Source: SHVZ01 sp041906305 (GTDB lineage Bacteria; Pseudomonadota; Alphaproteobacteria; SHVZ01). From it: a DNA stretch of 64,000 nt. The notes under the pieces are model-generated. The model searched no databases. It saw only the letters and a program-made list of their open reading frames with translations, and was not told where the DNA came from. The stretch spans positions 186,001 to 250,000 of the forward strand of contig JAYRJL010000003.1 in NCBI GenBank assembly GCA_041906305.1, read 5' to 3'. Shown one piece after another: positions 9,666 to 18,045 of this stretch; the first letter of the stretch is position 1, and each line of letters begins with the position of its first letter. The position numbers and the translations under genes were made by a program.

Positions 9666-10747
9666 CTGCCCGCAATCTCCAGGTCGGGGGGCTGACCAAG
9701 CGCTTCGCGCTGCCGTCGGGCGACATCGTCGCCGTCGACGAGGTGACCTTCGAGGTCCGCGAGGCCGAGTTCTTCACGATGCTGGGCCCGTCCGGCTGCG
9801 GCAAGACGACGACGCTCCGCATGATCGCCGGGCTCGAGACGCCGACCTCGGGCAGCATCGTCTTCGCGGGCCAAGACTACACGCGGGTCGACGCACGCCA
9901 CCGCAACATCGGCATGGTGTTCCAGTCCTACGCGCTCTTCCCGCACCTGACGATCTTCGAGAACGTCGCCTATGGTCTCCGCGTGCGCGGCATGGCGAAC
10001 GACGACGTGCGCGCCCGCGTGACGCGCATCCTCGAACTCCTCGGCCTCGGCACGCTCGCCGAGCGCCATCCGGGCGCGCTTTCCGGCGGCCAGCAGCAGC
10101 GCGTCTCGATCGCGCGCGCGCTGGTCTACGAGCCGGGCATGCTGCTCCTCGACGAGCCGCTCGCCAACCTGGACGCCAAGCTCCGCGTGCAGATGCGAGA
10201 GGAGATCAGGCGCATCCAGCGCGAGCTCGGCATCATGTCGCTCTACGTCACCCACGACCAGGAAGAGGCGATGTCGGTCTCCGACCGCATCGCCGTGTTC
10301 AACCTGGGCAAGCTGCGGCAGGTCGGCCGCGCCGAGGAGGTCTACTCCTCGCCGGCGACGCCGTTCGTCGCCGACTTCATCGGCAAGGCCAACTTCTTCA
10401 AGGCGGCGCCGGCGGGCGGCGCCTTCGCGCTCTCGAACGGAACGATCGTCCGTCCGAAGCAGGTCTTCGCGCTGCCGGAAGACGAGGCCGACGTCGCCGG
10501 GTTCGACACCGTGGTCATGCTCCGGCCCGAGCGGCTCCGTCTCGACCCGGCGAAAGGCCGGATCCCCTGCCGCATCCTTCGGCGCCAGTTCCTCGGCGGC
10601 ATCATCCGCTACTCGGTCGAGGCCGAAGGCGCGAAGCAGGCCCTCACCATTGATGCGCCCCGCGACGTCGCCGGCGGCGGCGAAGGGTCGGCCGCCTTCC
10701 TCGACTTCGACGACGCCGACGCGATCGCCTACGGCAACGCCCGATGA
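9662..10747 (+). CDS. ABC transporter ATP-binding protein (FbpC/PotA-like)
   Basis: 361 aa. It energises import through the adjacent permease at the inner face of the membrane. Walker A is GPSGCGKTT, the signature is LSGGQQQR, Walker B is LLLDEP followed by a switch histidine (VTHDQEEA). The C-terminal part from about residue 240 (a TOBE-like region, VVMLRPERLRL) is typical of ferric-iron, polyamine and phosphonate importers. The start overlaps the phosphatase stop and the stop overlaps the permease start, both by ATGA, indicating translational coupling. Confidence 0.95.
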   Translation: MTARNLQVGGLTKRFALPSGDIVAVDEVTFEVREAEFFTMLGPSGCGKTTTLRMIAGLETPTSGSIVFAGQDYTRVDARHRNIGMVFQSYALFPHLTIFENVAYGLRVRGMANDDVRARVTRILELLGLGTLAERHPGALSGGQQQRVSIARALVYEPGMLLLDEPLANLDAKLRVQMREEIRRIQRELGIMSLYVTHDQEEAMSVSDRIAVFNLGKLRQVGRAEEVYSSPATPFVADFIGKANFFKAAPAGGAFALSNGTIVRPKQVFALPEDEADVAGFDTVVMLRPERLRLDPAKGRIPCRILRRQFLGGIIRYSVEAEGAKQALTIDAPRDVAGGGEGSAAFLDFDDADAIAYGNAR

Positions 10748-12453
10748 CCGCGGCGGCGTTCACGCCGCTGGAGCAGCAGCGGCGGACGATCGACTGGATC
10801 CCGATCCTGGTCGGCGTGTTGACGATGGGGACGACGCTCGTCTTCCTCGTCTATCCGCTGCTGCGCGCCATCGGCGGCGCCTTCGTCGCCAACGGCGAGC
10901 CGCTGGCGGTCGAGAACCTGACCTTCGCCAATTTCGAGCGCTTCTTCGTCTCGGCGAGCTACCAGCGCGCCTTCTGGCATTCGCTGGTGGTCGGCATCGC
11001 CGCGACCTCGCTGGCGACGCTGCTGGCGCTGCCGCTGGCCTATGCGGTCGCGCGCGTCGACATCCCGTTCCGCCGCTCGATCGTGGCGGTGGCGGTGCTG
11101 CCGCTGATCTCGCCGCCGTTCATCGGCGCCTATTCGTGGATCATCCTGCTCGGGCGCAACGGCCTGATCACCCGCTGGATCGCCGCGACCTTCGACGTGC
11201 AGCTGCCGTCGATCTACGGGCCCTTCGGCGTCATCACGGCCCTGGCGCTGGGCTACTTCCCCTACGTCTTCCTGATCGTCCAGGGCGCGCTCGCCGCCAG
11301 CGATCCCTACGTCGAGGAAGCCGCCCGCATGATGGGGGCGTCGCGCTGGCGCATCCTCCGCACCATCACCTTCCCGGCGGTTGTGCCGTCGATCGCCGCC
11401 GGCATGCTGATAGTCTTCATCAAGGTGCTGGGCGACTTCGGCGTGCCCTCGATCCTCGGCGGCGAGTACCAGGTGCTGCCGACGCTGATCTACTACCAGA
11501 TCCACGGCTTCTTCAACCTGAACGCCGCTGCGGCGATCGCGATGGTCAACGTGGCGCTCACCATCGGCGCGCTCGGCGTGCTCGCCTGGGTCAACCGGCG
11601 GCGCACCTTCGCCACGATCACCGGCGTCGCCCGCGCGTCCAGGCGCGCGACCTCCTTCGGTGCCGTCACCGCCGCGAGCGTCTACGTCTTCGTCGTGCTG
11701 TTCGTGGCGCTCCTGCCGCAGATCACGGTGATCGTCTCCTCCTTCGTCGAGCGCTGGTCGGGGACGCGCATCCCGCTCGTCTGGGGCCTCGGCAACTTCA
11801 AGCGCATCCTGACCAACCTGAACCAGCCGGTGATCAACAGCCTGATCCTCGCCGGCACCGCGACCCTGGTCTGCGTCGTCTTCGGCACCATCACGGCCTA
11901 CTACGTGTCGCGGAAGCGCTTCTTCGGGCGCTGGGCGCTCGACCTCACGATCATGCTGCCCTTCGTGCTGCCGGGCCTCGTCGTCGGAGTCGCCTATCTG
12001 GTCGGATTCAACGACGGCTGGATCGTCCTGACCGGCGGCGCCACGATCCTGGTGCTGGCCTACTTCACGCGTCGCGCCGCCTACATCTTCCGCTCGGTCC
12101 AGGCCGCCGTCGGCCAGATCGACGGCAAGCTCGAGGAAGCGTCGACGCTCTGCGGCGCCGACTGGGCGACGACGATGCGCCGCGTCGTGGTACCGCTGAT
12201 AACGCCCGCGATCCTCGCCGGCGCGATCCTGGTCTTCGCGACCCTCCTCGGCGAGATCAGCGTCACCATCCTGCTGTTCTCGGCCAAGTGGAAGACGATC
12301 TCGATCGCGATCTACGAGTACGTGATCTCGGACGAGCTGCACAACGCCAGCGCCATGGGCACGGTCGCGATCGTGCTCACGCTGCTGCTGGTGCTCGGAG
12401 CCAGCCGCCTCGTGGGCCGCAGCATGGGTGAGATGTTCCGCTCCTGGGGCTAA
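10744..12453 (+). CDS. ABC transporter permease, two fused permease domains (FbpB-like)
   Basis: 569 aa, about 12 membrane segments in two homologous halves of six, each with an EAA-type loop (VEEAARMMGASRWRIL and LEEASTLCGADWATTMRR) that docks on the ATPase. This is the layout of FbpB-type ferric-iron permeases. It forms the translocation path for the ligand carried by the binding protein encoded at the head of the operon. The last codon overlaps by three bases the stop of the convergent dioxygenase gene. Confidence 0.93.
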   Translation: MTAAAFTPLEQQRRTIDWIPILVGVLTMGTTLVFLVYPLLRAIGGAFVANGEPLAVENLTFANFERFFVSASYQRAFWHSLVVGIAATSLATLLALPLAYAVARVDIPFRRSIVAVAVLPLISPPFIGAYSWIILLGRNGLITRWIAATFDVQLPSIYGPFGVITALALGYFPYVFLIVQGALAASDPYVEEAARMMGASRWRILRTITFPAVVPSIAAGMLIVFIKVLGDFGVPSILGGEYQVLPTLIYYQIHGFFNLNAAAAIAMVNVALTIGALGVLAWVNRRRTFATITGVARASRRATSFGAVTAASVYVFVVLFVALLPQITVIVSSFVERWSGTRIPLVWGLGNFKRILTNLNQPVINSLILAGTATLVCVVFGTITAYYVSRKRFFGRWALDLTIMLPFVLPGLVVGVAYLVGFNDGWIVLTGGATILVLAYFTRRAAYIFRSVQAAVGQIDGKLEEASTLCGADWATTMRRVVVPLITPAILAGAILVFATLLGEISVTILLFSAKWKTISIAIYEYVISDELHNASAMGTVAIVLTLLLVLGASRLVGRSMGEMFRSWG

Positions 12454-13349
12454 CCCGCAAGCGGCAGCGGCGCCTGCTCCAGGCTCGACACCTCGTTCGT
12501 TACCGTGGTGCGTCGCATGTCACGCACCTGGGTGGAATCGAACCGCCTCGCCCGATGCATGGTGACGCGGTTGTCCCAGATCACCAGGTCGTGCGGCTTC
12601 CAGACATGGGCGTAGACGAACTTGCGCTGGGTCGCGTGCTCGATGAGGTCGAAGAGGAAGGCGCGCGCTTCGGGCGTCGGCCAGCCGATGATCTTGCCGG
12701 CATGCGAGGCGAGGTAGAGCGAGAGCCGTCCGGTGACCGGATGCCGGCGCACCAGCCGCTGCTGCACCGGCTCGCAGAGCCGCTTCTCCTCCTCGGTGAA
12801 CTCGGTGAATCCCAGCAGGCTTCGCGAGTACATCTGGCTGTGCTCGCAGATCAGGTCGTGGACCTGGCGCTTGGTCGCCTCATCCAGCGTGTCGTAGGCC
12901 GCGCGCATGTCGGCGAACTCGGTATTGCCGCCCGCCGGCGGGATCACCCGGGCCGAGAGCAGCGAGTACTTCGCCGGCACCTTCTTGAAAGAGCTGTCGG
13001 AGTGCCAGAGCAGGTTGCCGAGCCCGAAGAGCCGGCGGCGATCGTCCCGCGCCATCAGCTCGCTCTTCTCGTCGAGGTTCGAGATGTCGTTGAGGTCCAT
13101 GCTGATCCGGCGCTCGGACCGGAGGTCGCTGATCGCGTCCTCGAGGGGGCCGAGCTGGCGGCTGAAGGCCACCTGCTGCTCGTCGGTCAGCTTCTGGTCG
13201 GGGAACACCAGCACGCCGAAGCGGGTCATGCCGTCGTGGATCGCCTGGACTTCGTCGGGCGTGAGGGTGCGGGTGAGGTCGATGCCGCTCATCTCACCGG
13301 CGAATTCGGGACGCGAGACGGGATCGAGTGGGCGGACGGAGATGCTCAT
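12450..13349 (-). CDS. TauD/TfdA family Fe(II)/2-oxoglutarate-dependent dioxygenase
   Basis: 299 aa. It belongs to the 2-oxoglutarate-dependent oxygenases that include taurine and 2,4-D dioxygenases. The iron facial triad is visible: H116 and D118 in LLWHSDSSF and the distal histidine H265 in VTMHRARRFDS. Arginines 276-280 (RDMRRTTV) are placed to bind 2-oxoglutarate. The substrate is unknown. TfdA-like members cleave aryloxy ethers; others act on taurine or carnitine-like compounds. It converges on the iron-type transporter with overlapping stop codons, which need not imply joint function. Confidence 0.88.
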   Translation of the reverse strand: MSISVRPLDPVSRPEFAGEMSGIDLTRTLTPDEVQAIHDGMTRFGVLVFPDQKLTDEQQVAFSRQLGPLEDAISDLRSERRISMDLNDISNLDEKSELMARDDRRRLFGLGNLLWHSDSSFKKVPAKYSLLSARVIPPAGGNTEFADMRAAYDTLDEATKRQVHDLICEHSQMYSRSLLGFTEFTEEEKRLCEPVQQRLVRRHPVTGRLSLYLASHAGKIIGWPTPEARAFLFDLIEHATQRKFVYAHVWKPHDLVIWDNRVTMHRARRFDSTQVRDMRRTTVTNEVSSLEQAPLPLAG

Positions 13350-13404
13350 GGGGCCACGCTAAGGCGCTTCCGCCGGGTCGGCAACACCGCCTCAATCCCG
13401 CCAT

Positions 13405-13545
13405 GAAACGGTCTTAGTAATGCCGCTTCGGAGTGAAGAACTGATTGCCTACATGTCACTCCGACGCCCTTACAGCTTCGGGGCGTCACGTTGACGACTT
13501 AAGCGGGGGGGAGGATGCGACGAGCACCCTCCCCCGCCTTCTTTC
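13405..13545 (+). ncRNA. Candidate structured leader or small RNA
   Basis: No coding gene fits this intergenic stretch (13350-13584). It holds three successive stem-loops on the plus strand: 13428-13435 pairing with 13457-13464 (TCGGAGTG/CACTCCGA), 13464-13469 with 13481-13486 (ACGCCC/GGGCGT), and a GC-rich hairpin at 13503-13537 followed by CTTCTTT. It could be a free sRNA or a terminator-type leader of the gene starting at 13585. I do not recognise a known family. The 5' end is a guess. Confidence 0.4.
13503..13545 (+). terminator. Intrinsic terminator-like hairpin before 13585
   Basis: A strong stem of mainly G on the left (13503-13514) pairs with CCCTCCCCCGC (13527-13537), followed by a short pyrimidine run CTTCTTTCC. 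Placed 40 bp before an ATG, it could end a small RNA or attenuate the downstream gene. Confidence 0.55.
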
Positions 13546-13584
13546 CGCCCGGAACCGCACATCGCCGAAGACGTTTGCCCGTGC

Positions 13585-14034
13585 ATGGGCGTGAAGCTGG
13601 CACATTTCTTCGCAATCGCCTTCACCGCCGCGGCGATGGTGCCGGGCGGCGCCCACCTCTTCGCCCTGGCCGCGAAGATGGGCATGGCGCAGGAGCCTTA
13701 TTTCACCGTCCAGCAGATCTATCGCGGCTGGGCGCTGTTCGGCACCGCGATCTTCGCGGCGGTCTTCGCCAACGCGGCGGTCGCCTGGCTCGTGCGGGAT
13801 CAGCCTACGCCGCTCCGGCTCGCCGTCGCCGCGACGCTGATCCTGCTGGGGACGCTCGTCGTCTTCTTCCTCTGGACCTTCCCCGCCAACCAGGCGACGC
13901 AGAACTGGACGACCGCGCCTGCGAACTGGGCCGAGCTCCGGACGCAGTGGGAGTACTCCCACGCGGCCAACGCGGTCATGACGTTCGTCGCGCTCTGCTG
14001 CGCCGTGTGCGCGCAACTGACGGCGCACGACTAG
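13585..14034 (+). CDS. Small integral membrane protein (DUF1772-like)
   Basis: 149 aa with four predicted hydrophobic helices (about residues 5-30, 45-68, 78-100 and 125-145) and a conserved-looking loop FPANQATQNWT. The pattern resembles DUF1772-type inner-membrane proteins, whose function is not established. The ATG follows the structured leader. The next gene starts 72 bp downstream on the same strand. Confidence 0.7.
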   Translation: MGVKLAHFFAIAFTAAAMVPGGAHLFALAAKMGMAQEPYFTVQQIYRGWALFGTAIFAAVFANAAVAWLVRDQPTPLRLAVAATLILLGTLVVFFLWTFPANQATQNWTTAPANWAELRTQWEYSHAANAVMTFVALCCAVCAQLTAHD

Positions 14035-14105
14035 GTCTGCGATTTGTCGCGGAACAGGCGACCGGAAGGCCCGTTTCCCACTCGCACTCGGCCCAGGAGC
14101 ATCCC

Positions 14106-14489
14106 GTGCGGAAGATCATTCCTGAGGGGGAAAACCCGTTCGCGGAACGGCCGCCGCTCAAGAAGCGCCTGATCCGAGGTCTCGCGGTCACCATCGCCAT
14201 GGTCGTCGTGGCGATCGGCGGCCTTGCCTGGTTCCGCTTCCAGCCGGCCTTCACCAAGGAGAGCCAGGCGGCGCTCAAGATCGAGCAGCCCGCCTGGGGT
14301 ACCGCCGCCGCGTTGACACCACGAGCGCCGGAGAGCCTCGCCGCTACGGCGGCGCCCGTCTCCGCCGTCGTCGGCCCGGAAGCGAACAAGGCCCCAGGCA
14401 AGGACCGGAGCAAGGCGAGGAACCAGCACGCCAAGCCACGGAACCAGGCGCCGAAGATGCCGCCGCAGGTCGCGAAAACGCCGAACTGA
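14106..14489 (+). CDS. Single-pass membrane protein of unknown function
   Basis: 127 aa from a GTG start with AGGAG seven bases upstream. A basic N-terminus (residues 1-25) is followed by one membrane segment (about 25-45, GLAVTIAMVVVAIGGLAWF) and then a low-complexity tail rich in Ala, Pro, Lys and Asn, probably periplasmic. No domain is recognised. The basic tail might contact the cell wall or envelope polymers, but this is only an inference from composition. Confidence 0.6.
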   Translation: MRKIIPEGENPFAERPPLKKRLIRGLAVTIAMVVVAIGGLAWFRFQPAFTKESQAALKIEQPAWGTAAALTPRAPESLAATAAPVSAVVGPEANKAPGKDRSKARNQHAKPRNQAPKMPPQVAKTPN

Positions 14490-14546
14490 ATGAATGCCGG
14501 TGGATTCCGGCGATCGGAGCGCGTCCGGCTAGCCGGCCGACAGGCG

Positions 14547-15563
14547 CTACGCGGCCTGAGGATTTTGCGCCAGCAACGTCTCGACGGCCGCATCGACCGC
14601 CTCGACCGGGATCGCCTCCATCGCCGTGCTGCCGAAGTCGCGCGCCAGCACGGTGATCAGGCTCGGCGTCTGCGGCGGCGCCTTTTCCATCACCGTCGGT
14701 CCCCAGAGCGAGACCAGCGGCACGCCCCCCGCCGCCATGAGGTGACCGCCACCGCTGTCGTTGGACACGGCCGCCGCCATGCGCGCCGCCAGCGCGATGG
14801 TGAGCAACGGTCCGACGCCCCGCGCCGAGCCGTCCTGGAGGGGAAAGCGCGCCTGGGGCAGGGCTGCACGCAGCTCCGCGTGCCAGAGGCTTTCATCCGG
14901 CCCGAGGATCACGACCGGTATGCGGCCCGCACGCACCTGGCGCCGGCCGATCTCGACGAAGCGCTCCCTCGGCCAGCATTTGTGCCGCCCGCCGGCTCCC
15001 GGCACGAGCCCGACATAGACGGCACCATCGGGCAGTAGGGCCGTGGCCTGGGCATAGGAGGCGCGGTCGTAGAGCGGGGCTGAGCGCTGCTCGACCCTGG
15101 TGCCGCTCGCCAGCTCGATCAGGTCGAGCATCTGGCGGATCATGGTGGCCGGCTTCCTGTAGCCGCGCCCGGGACGCACGCTCGAAAAGGCGAAGCCCGC
15201 CGCGCCGGAAACGAACATGCCGCAGTGAAGGCGGCGCAGGGCCAGGGTGGTGGGCACCCGGCGCTGCGTATCGATGACGAGGTCGAAATGCCGGCCGGGG
15301 AGCGGCCGGCGGAGGATCTCGCTCCACCGGATGCCGATGCCTGCGTCCTCGATCACCTCGTCGATCAGTCCATCCACGAGAGGAGCAAGCGGCCCGCCGA
15401 ACACCGTCTTGCCCTTGCCGGCCAGCCAGGTGATGTGCGCCCGCGGATAGGTCTCGCGCAGAGCCCGTACGAACGGCATCTTCATCAGCGCATCGCCCAT
15501 GAGGTCGAGGCCGACATAGACGAGGATGCTGCTCGGAGGATTGGCCGCTGCTGCTGCCGGCAT
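14547..15563 (-). CDS. Glycosyltransferase family 9 (heptosyltransferase-like)
   Basis: 338 aa. It resembles ADP-heptose:LPS heptosyltransferases, which add sugars to the lipopolysaccharide core at the inner face of the membrane. Visible family features are the N-terminal LMGDALMKMPFVRALRETYP, the C-terminal nucleotide-sugar region VGLVPGAGGRHKCWPRERF, and SNDSGGGHLMAAGGVPLVSLWGPT. The sugar and acceptor cannot be deduced. It is the last host gene before the left prophage end; its start lies 120 bp from the tRNA remnant. Confidence 0.88.
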   Translation of the reverse strand: MPAAAAANPPSSILVYVGLDLMGDALMKMPFVRALRETYPRAHITWLAGKGKTVFGGPLAPLVDGLIDEVIEDAGIGIRWSEILRRPLPGRHFDLVIDTQRRVPTTLALRRLHCGMFVSGAAGFAFSSVRPGRGYRKPATMIRQMLDLIELASGTRVEQRSAPLYDRASYAQATALLPDGAVYVGLVPGAGGRHKCWPRERFVEIGRRQVRAGRIPVVILGPDESLWHAELRAALPQARFPLQDGSARGVGPLLTIALAARMAAAVSNDSGGGHLMAAGGVPLVSLWGPTVMEKAPPQTPSLITVLARDFGSTAMEAIPVEAVDAAVETLLAQNPQAA

Positions 15564-15683
15564 GGGGGGCTATCGTACGCCCTCTCAGGCGCCTTCCTGG
15601 CGAACTCGCGAGACCGGTACCGCACCGGAACGGGGTTTCCGAGAACCCGCGTACTTTCGCAAGAAACCCAATAAATCCGGGGG

Positions 15684-15734
15684 TCGGTGGTGGGCGCGAC
15701 AGGGATTGAACCTGTGACCCCTACCATGTCAAGG
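15684..15734. repeat. attL: left copy of the 51-bp attachment repeat (3' part of tRNA-Val)
   Basis: Identical to 58003-58053. It contains the last 47 bases of the tRNA-Val gene including CCA and reaches into the anticodon stem. No acceptor or D-arm follows, so this copy is not a functional tRNA. Host sequence lies to the left; phage sequence begins at 15735. Confidence 0.95.
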
Positions 15735-15794
15735 AAGCGGCTGGCTTCTCGTTTTCTAGGACTTACAGCTATTTAGCGGTATTGCAGCGTAGAT

Positions 15795-15808
15795 GTGGCC
15801 AATCTGTG
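15795..15808 (+). repeat. Candidate integrase arm-type site, left
   Basis: The 14-mer GTGGCCAATCTGTG recurs in the same orientation at 57909-57922, near the other end. In the circular phage the two copies would flank the attachment core on both arms, as expected for integrase arm-binding sites. Confidence 0.55.
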
Positions 15809-15810
15809 GC

Positions 15811-16116
15811 TCAATGATCGCGGCGGTCCAGATTGCCGACGTGGTTTCCAGCCGCCGGCTTTCGCCCCGTCCGGATTTCGCCAGGCTTTAAGAGCGTCTC
15901 CGCCTGACCCAGGATCTGAAAGGCGTCCGCAAAGTAGAGCTGCGGCTCGTTGCGCTGGTTGAAATGCTGGGCGTTGGGGACCGAAAGGATCCGTCCGGTC
16001 GGCGTCTTCCAATACTCATAGCCGACGTTGTGCTGGTTGGCTGGCTCGCACCCGAGGCGCCGAAGCTGGGCGCGCAACCTCCTCAGCGAGACAAATCGTC
16101 TGGTCGCGTGAACCAT
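15811..16116 (-). CDS. HicA-like small protein
   Basis: 101 aa. The segment LRRLRAQLRRLGCEPANQHN followed by YEYWKTPTGRILSVPNAQHF has the shape of the HicA/YcfA double-stranded-RNA-binding fold (helix, a polar turn, then a strand ending in VP). The usual catalytic histidine position appears to be N or Y here, so activity is doubtful. It is the first gene inside attL. It lies downstream of a HicB-like gene, but a terminator separates the two. The assignment is by pattern only. Confidence 0.5.
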   Translation of the reverse strand: MVHATRRFVSLRRLRAQLRRLGCEPANQHNVGYEYWKTPTGRILSVPNAQHFNQRNEPQLYFADAFQILGQAETLLKPGEIRTGRKPAAGNHVGNLDRRDH

Positions 16117-16134
16117 GGTTGTATCGCTGCCGAT

Positions 16135-16162
16135 AAAAAAAGCCCCCTCGGATGAGGGGGCT
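16135..16162 (-). terminator. Intrinsic terminator after the HicB-like gene
   Basis: On the minus strand a perfect nine-pair stem AGCCCCCTC/GAGGGGGCT with a four-base loop is followed by seven U residues. It ends transcription of the 16180-16479 gene before the HicA-like gene. Confidence 0.9.
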
Positions 16163-16179
16163 TGTTGAGTGCGGATGAG

Positions 16180-16479
16180 TTAGGCCGCGACCATCGCGGC
16201 CTGATCGTTACGACGCAGGACAAGCTCCTGACGCGGGTCGAGCTTGTCGAGTTTCCTTTCCAACTCCTTGAGCGTGGCGTTGGGAAGATACTGAGCCTGG
16301 ATGCCAGACTCGAGGTGAACGATGTCTGACACCACCTTCGGCAGGATTTCGAAGGCGTGCTTCAGATCGGTCTCGGACAGGAAGAGACCGGGAAGGTCTT
16401 CCGAGGTAAAGATGTGGCGGTTGTCTGCCGGGCGATAGAAAATCCGCACGGCCTTGGGCGCCTCCGTGGCCTTGCGCAT
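16180..16479 (-). CDS. HicB/DUF1902-like small protein, possible antitoxin
   Basis: 99 aa from the ATG at 16479, which has AGGGAG nine bases upstream; a GTG six codons earlier is less well supported. The stretch HIFTSEDLPGLFLSETDLKHAFEILPKVVSDIV matches the partial RNase-H-like fold of HicB and DUF1902 antitoxins, which neutralise HicA-like toxins and often repress their own operon. There is no obvious C-terminal DNA-binding domain. The possible partner lies just downstream, past a terminator. It is probably expressed in the lysogen. Confidence 0.55.
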   Translation of the reverse strand: MRKATEAPKAVRIFYRPADNRHIFTSEDLPGLFLSETDLKHAFEILPKVVSDIVHLESGIQAQYLPNATLKELERKLDKLDPRQELVLRRNDQAAMVAA

Positions 16480-16776
16480 ATGTTGGTGCTCCCTCACTTG
16501 CGACCGACGGCGACGGTCAGGGCGATGACCGCCGACAGCTCCGCCGGCCTGGTTTCCAGCCTAGAGGTACTGATTGCAGGGTGCAATGCGCCATTACGCG
16601 CATCCGGGGGCGGGTGGGTGGTCCCCGGTAGCTCCCTGGATCCGACGGCCTCCAGGCGGCCCGCCGGTGTCCAAAGAACACCGCATGTCCTACGCCGGTC
16701 GCGTGGCAGGACCGAGACAGAACGGCGGAATTCTAGGGGCTTGGTCATCAACAAATGGTTAATGCCGGGCGCGGTA

Positions 16777-18045
16777 TCAAGCCTTGCGGCTCGCGGAAAT
16801 GCCCGGCGCCGAGCCTCCTGGCCGAGCCGCGATCGCCTGGCGGCGGACCTGGTCGACCGTGTGGGCGTAGCGCATGAGGCTCCTTATGTCCTCCCAGCCG
16901 GCCTGATCCATGACCGTCCTGGGGTCGGTGCCCTGGGCCAGGAGCTCGGTCGCCAGCAGATGCCGGAACCAATGCTGGGTCACTTTCCGGACCAGGCGGG
17001 CATCGGCCTTGTGGGCCGCAGCGCCGAGCCGGTCGCCGGCGCGGCGGGCGTCCAGGTGGCGAGCCAGGAGCGTCCGCACGGCGCGGCGCCTAGTGCCCTT
17101 CCAGGCGCTCTTGGTCTGGCCGCCCGAGGCCTTGCCGTTGTCGGTGTAGGGCCTCCCCTTCTCCGTCAGGAACAGCGGCCCCTCGCGATCGTCGAGGCGG
17201 CCCCGCCGCTCGAGATAGGTCCGGAGGATCCCGGCTGCCCACGGGTGAAGCGCCGACGTCACCGGCTCGCCGTTCTTGGTCTCGAGAAAGGTGATCTGTT
17301 CCCTGCCCGGCGCCAGGAGCGCATCGCAGAGGCGGCAGCCGTAGAGGATCGAGCTCACGCGCGCGCCGGTCGACCAGATCGTCGCGAGCTGCGCCGCGAA
17401 GTGCCAGGGCGCGCTTTCGATCAGCAAGGCCACCAGGTCGGGCCGGAGATCGGCGACGCGCCGGCGGGCGGCGACGGCGTCGGTGACGCGCCGCAGATCC
17501 TTCGACTTCATCCGCTCGATCTTCGGCAGGGCCTTCAGCCATCCCCGCTCGGCCATGCACCAGTTCAGGAAGGCGAAGGCGGCGTTGAGCCAACGCTCGC
17601 GGGTCTGAGGCTGGTTCCCTTCGTGCCGGACGTCGACCATCGCCTTCCATTCGGCATCGGCGATCTTGTCGAGCTGCCGGCGGCCGAAGGCGCGGTCGAT
17701 CTCCTGGACGACGGCGACGTCGAAGGCGTTGAGCGGCCGAGCCCGCGGCCGCTTCAGGTAGTCACGAGCCGCAACGCTGACGGCTTCGGAGGGCTTGATC
17801 CCGTGGATTGCGTCGCGTCGGATCTCGCCGATCCACCTGTCGCGGAGCGCTTCCGCGTCTGCGAGGGTGTCGTCCGTCGCCGGAAGGCCTGTACCTCGGC
17901 GGAGGCGGATTCGATGGTCTTCGACCCGGACGCGGGTTTGAACGTGCCAGGTGCCCGACCGCTCGACGATGCCGTGAGACTTCGATCGGCGGTGTCCGCC
18001 GCGATGATCGCGGCGCGGAGCGCGAGATAGGTCGTCTCTGTCCAT
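16777..18045 (-). CDS. int: Phage tyrosine-recombinase integrase
   Basis: Catalyses insertion and excision at tRNA-Val. From the ATG at 18045 it has 422 aa. The catalytic set is visible: R229 in STGARVSSIL, K257 in FLETKNG, H358 and R361 in TQHWFRH, W384 in QAGWEDIRSLMRYAH, and the nucleophile Y393. The N-terminal SAM-like core-binding region covers about residues 100-200. The first 20 or so residues from this start are arginine-rich and look like the out-of-frame shadow of the overlapping HTH gene, so the real start, or a frameshift-made fusion, remains open. Confidence 0.92.
   Translation of the reverse strand: MDRDDLSRAPRRDHRGGHRRSKSHGIVERSGTWHVQTRVRVEDHRIRLRRGTGLPATDDTLADAEALRDRWIGEIRRDAIHGIKPSEAVSVAARDYLKRPRARPLNAFDVAVVQEIDRAFGRRQLDKIADAEWKAMVDVRHEGNQPQTRERWLNAAFAFLNWCMAERGWLKALPKIERMKSKDLRRVTDAVAARRRVADLRPDLVALLIESAPWHFAAQLATIWSTGARVSSILYGCRLCDALLAPGREQITFLETKNGEPVTSALHPWAAGILRTYLERRGRLDDREGPLFLTEKGRPYTDNGKASGGQTKSAWKGTRRRAVRTLLARHLDARRAGDRLGAAAHKADARLVRKVTQHWFRHLLATELLAQGTDPRTVMDQAGWEDIRSLMRYAHTVDQVRRQAIAARPGGSAPGISASRKA

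Noticed and set aside
15684..15734. A second tRNA gene at the left prophage end
   Set aside because: Only the 3' part is present; acceptor 5' strand and D-arm are missing, so it is the attL remnant.
16480..16776. Possible 86-aa gene at 16494-16754 on the minus strand
   Set aside because: Arginine- and proline-rich without a domain or good ribosome-binding site; I treat the stretch between integrase and the HicB-like gene as non-coding.
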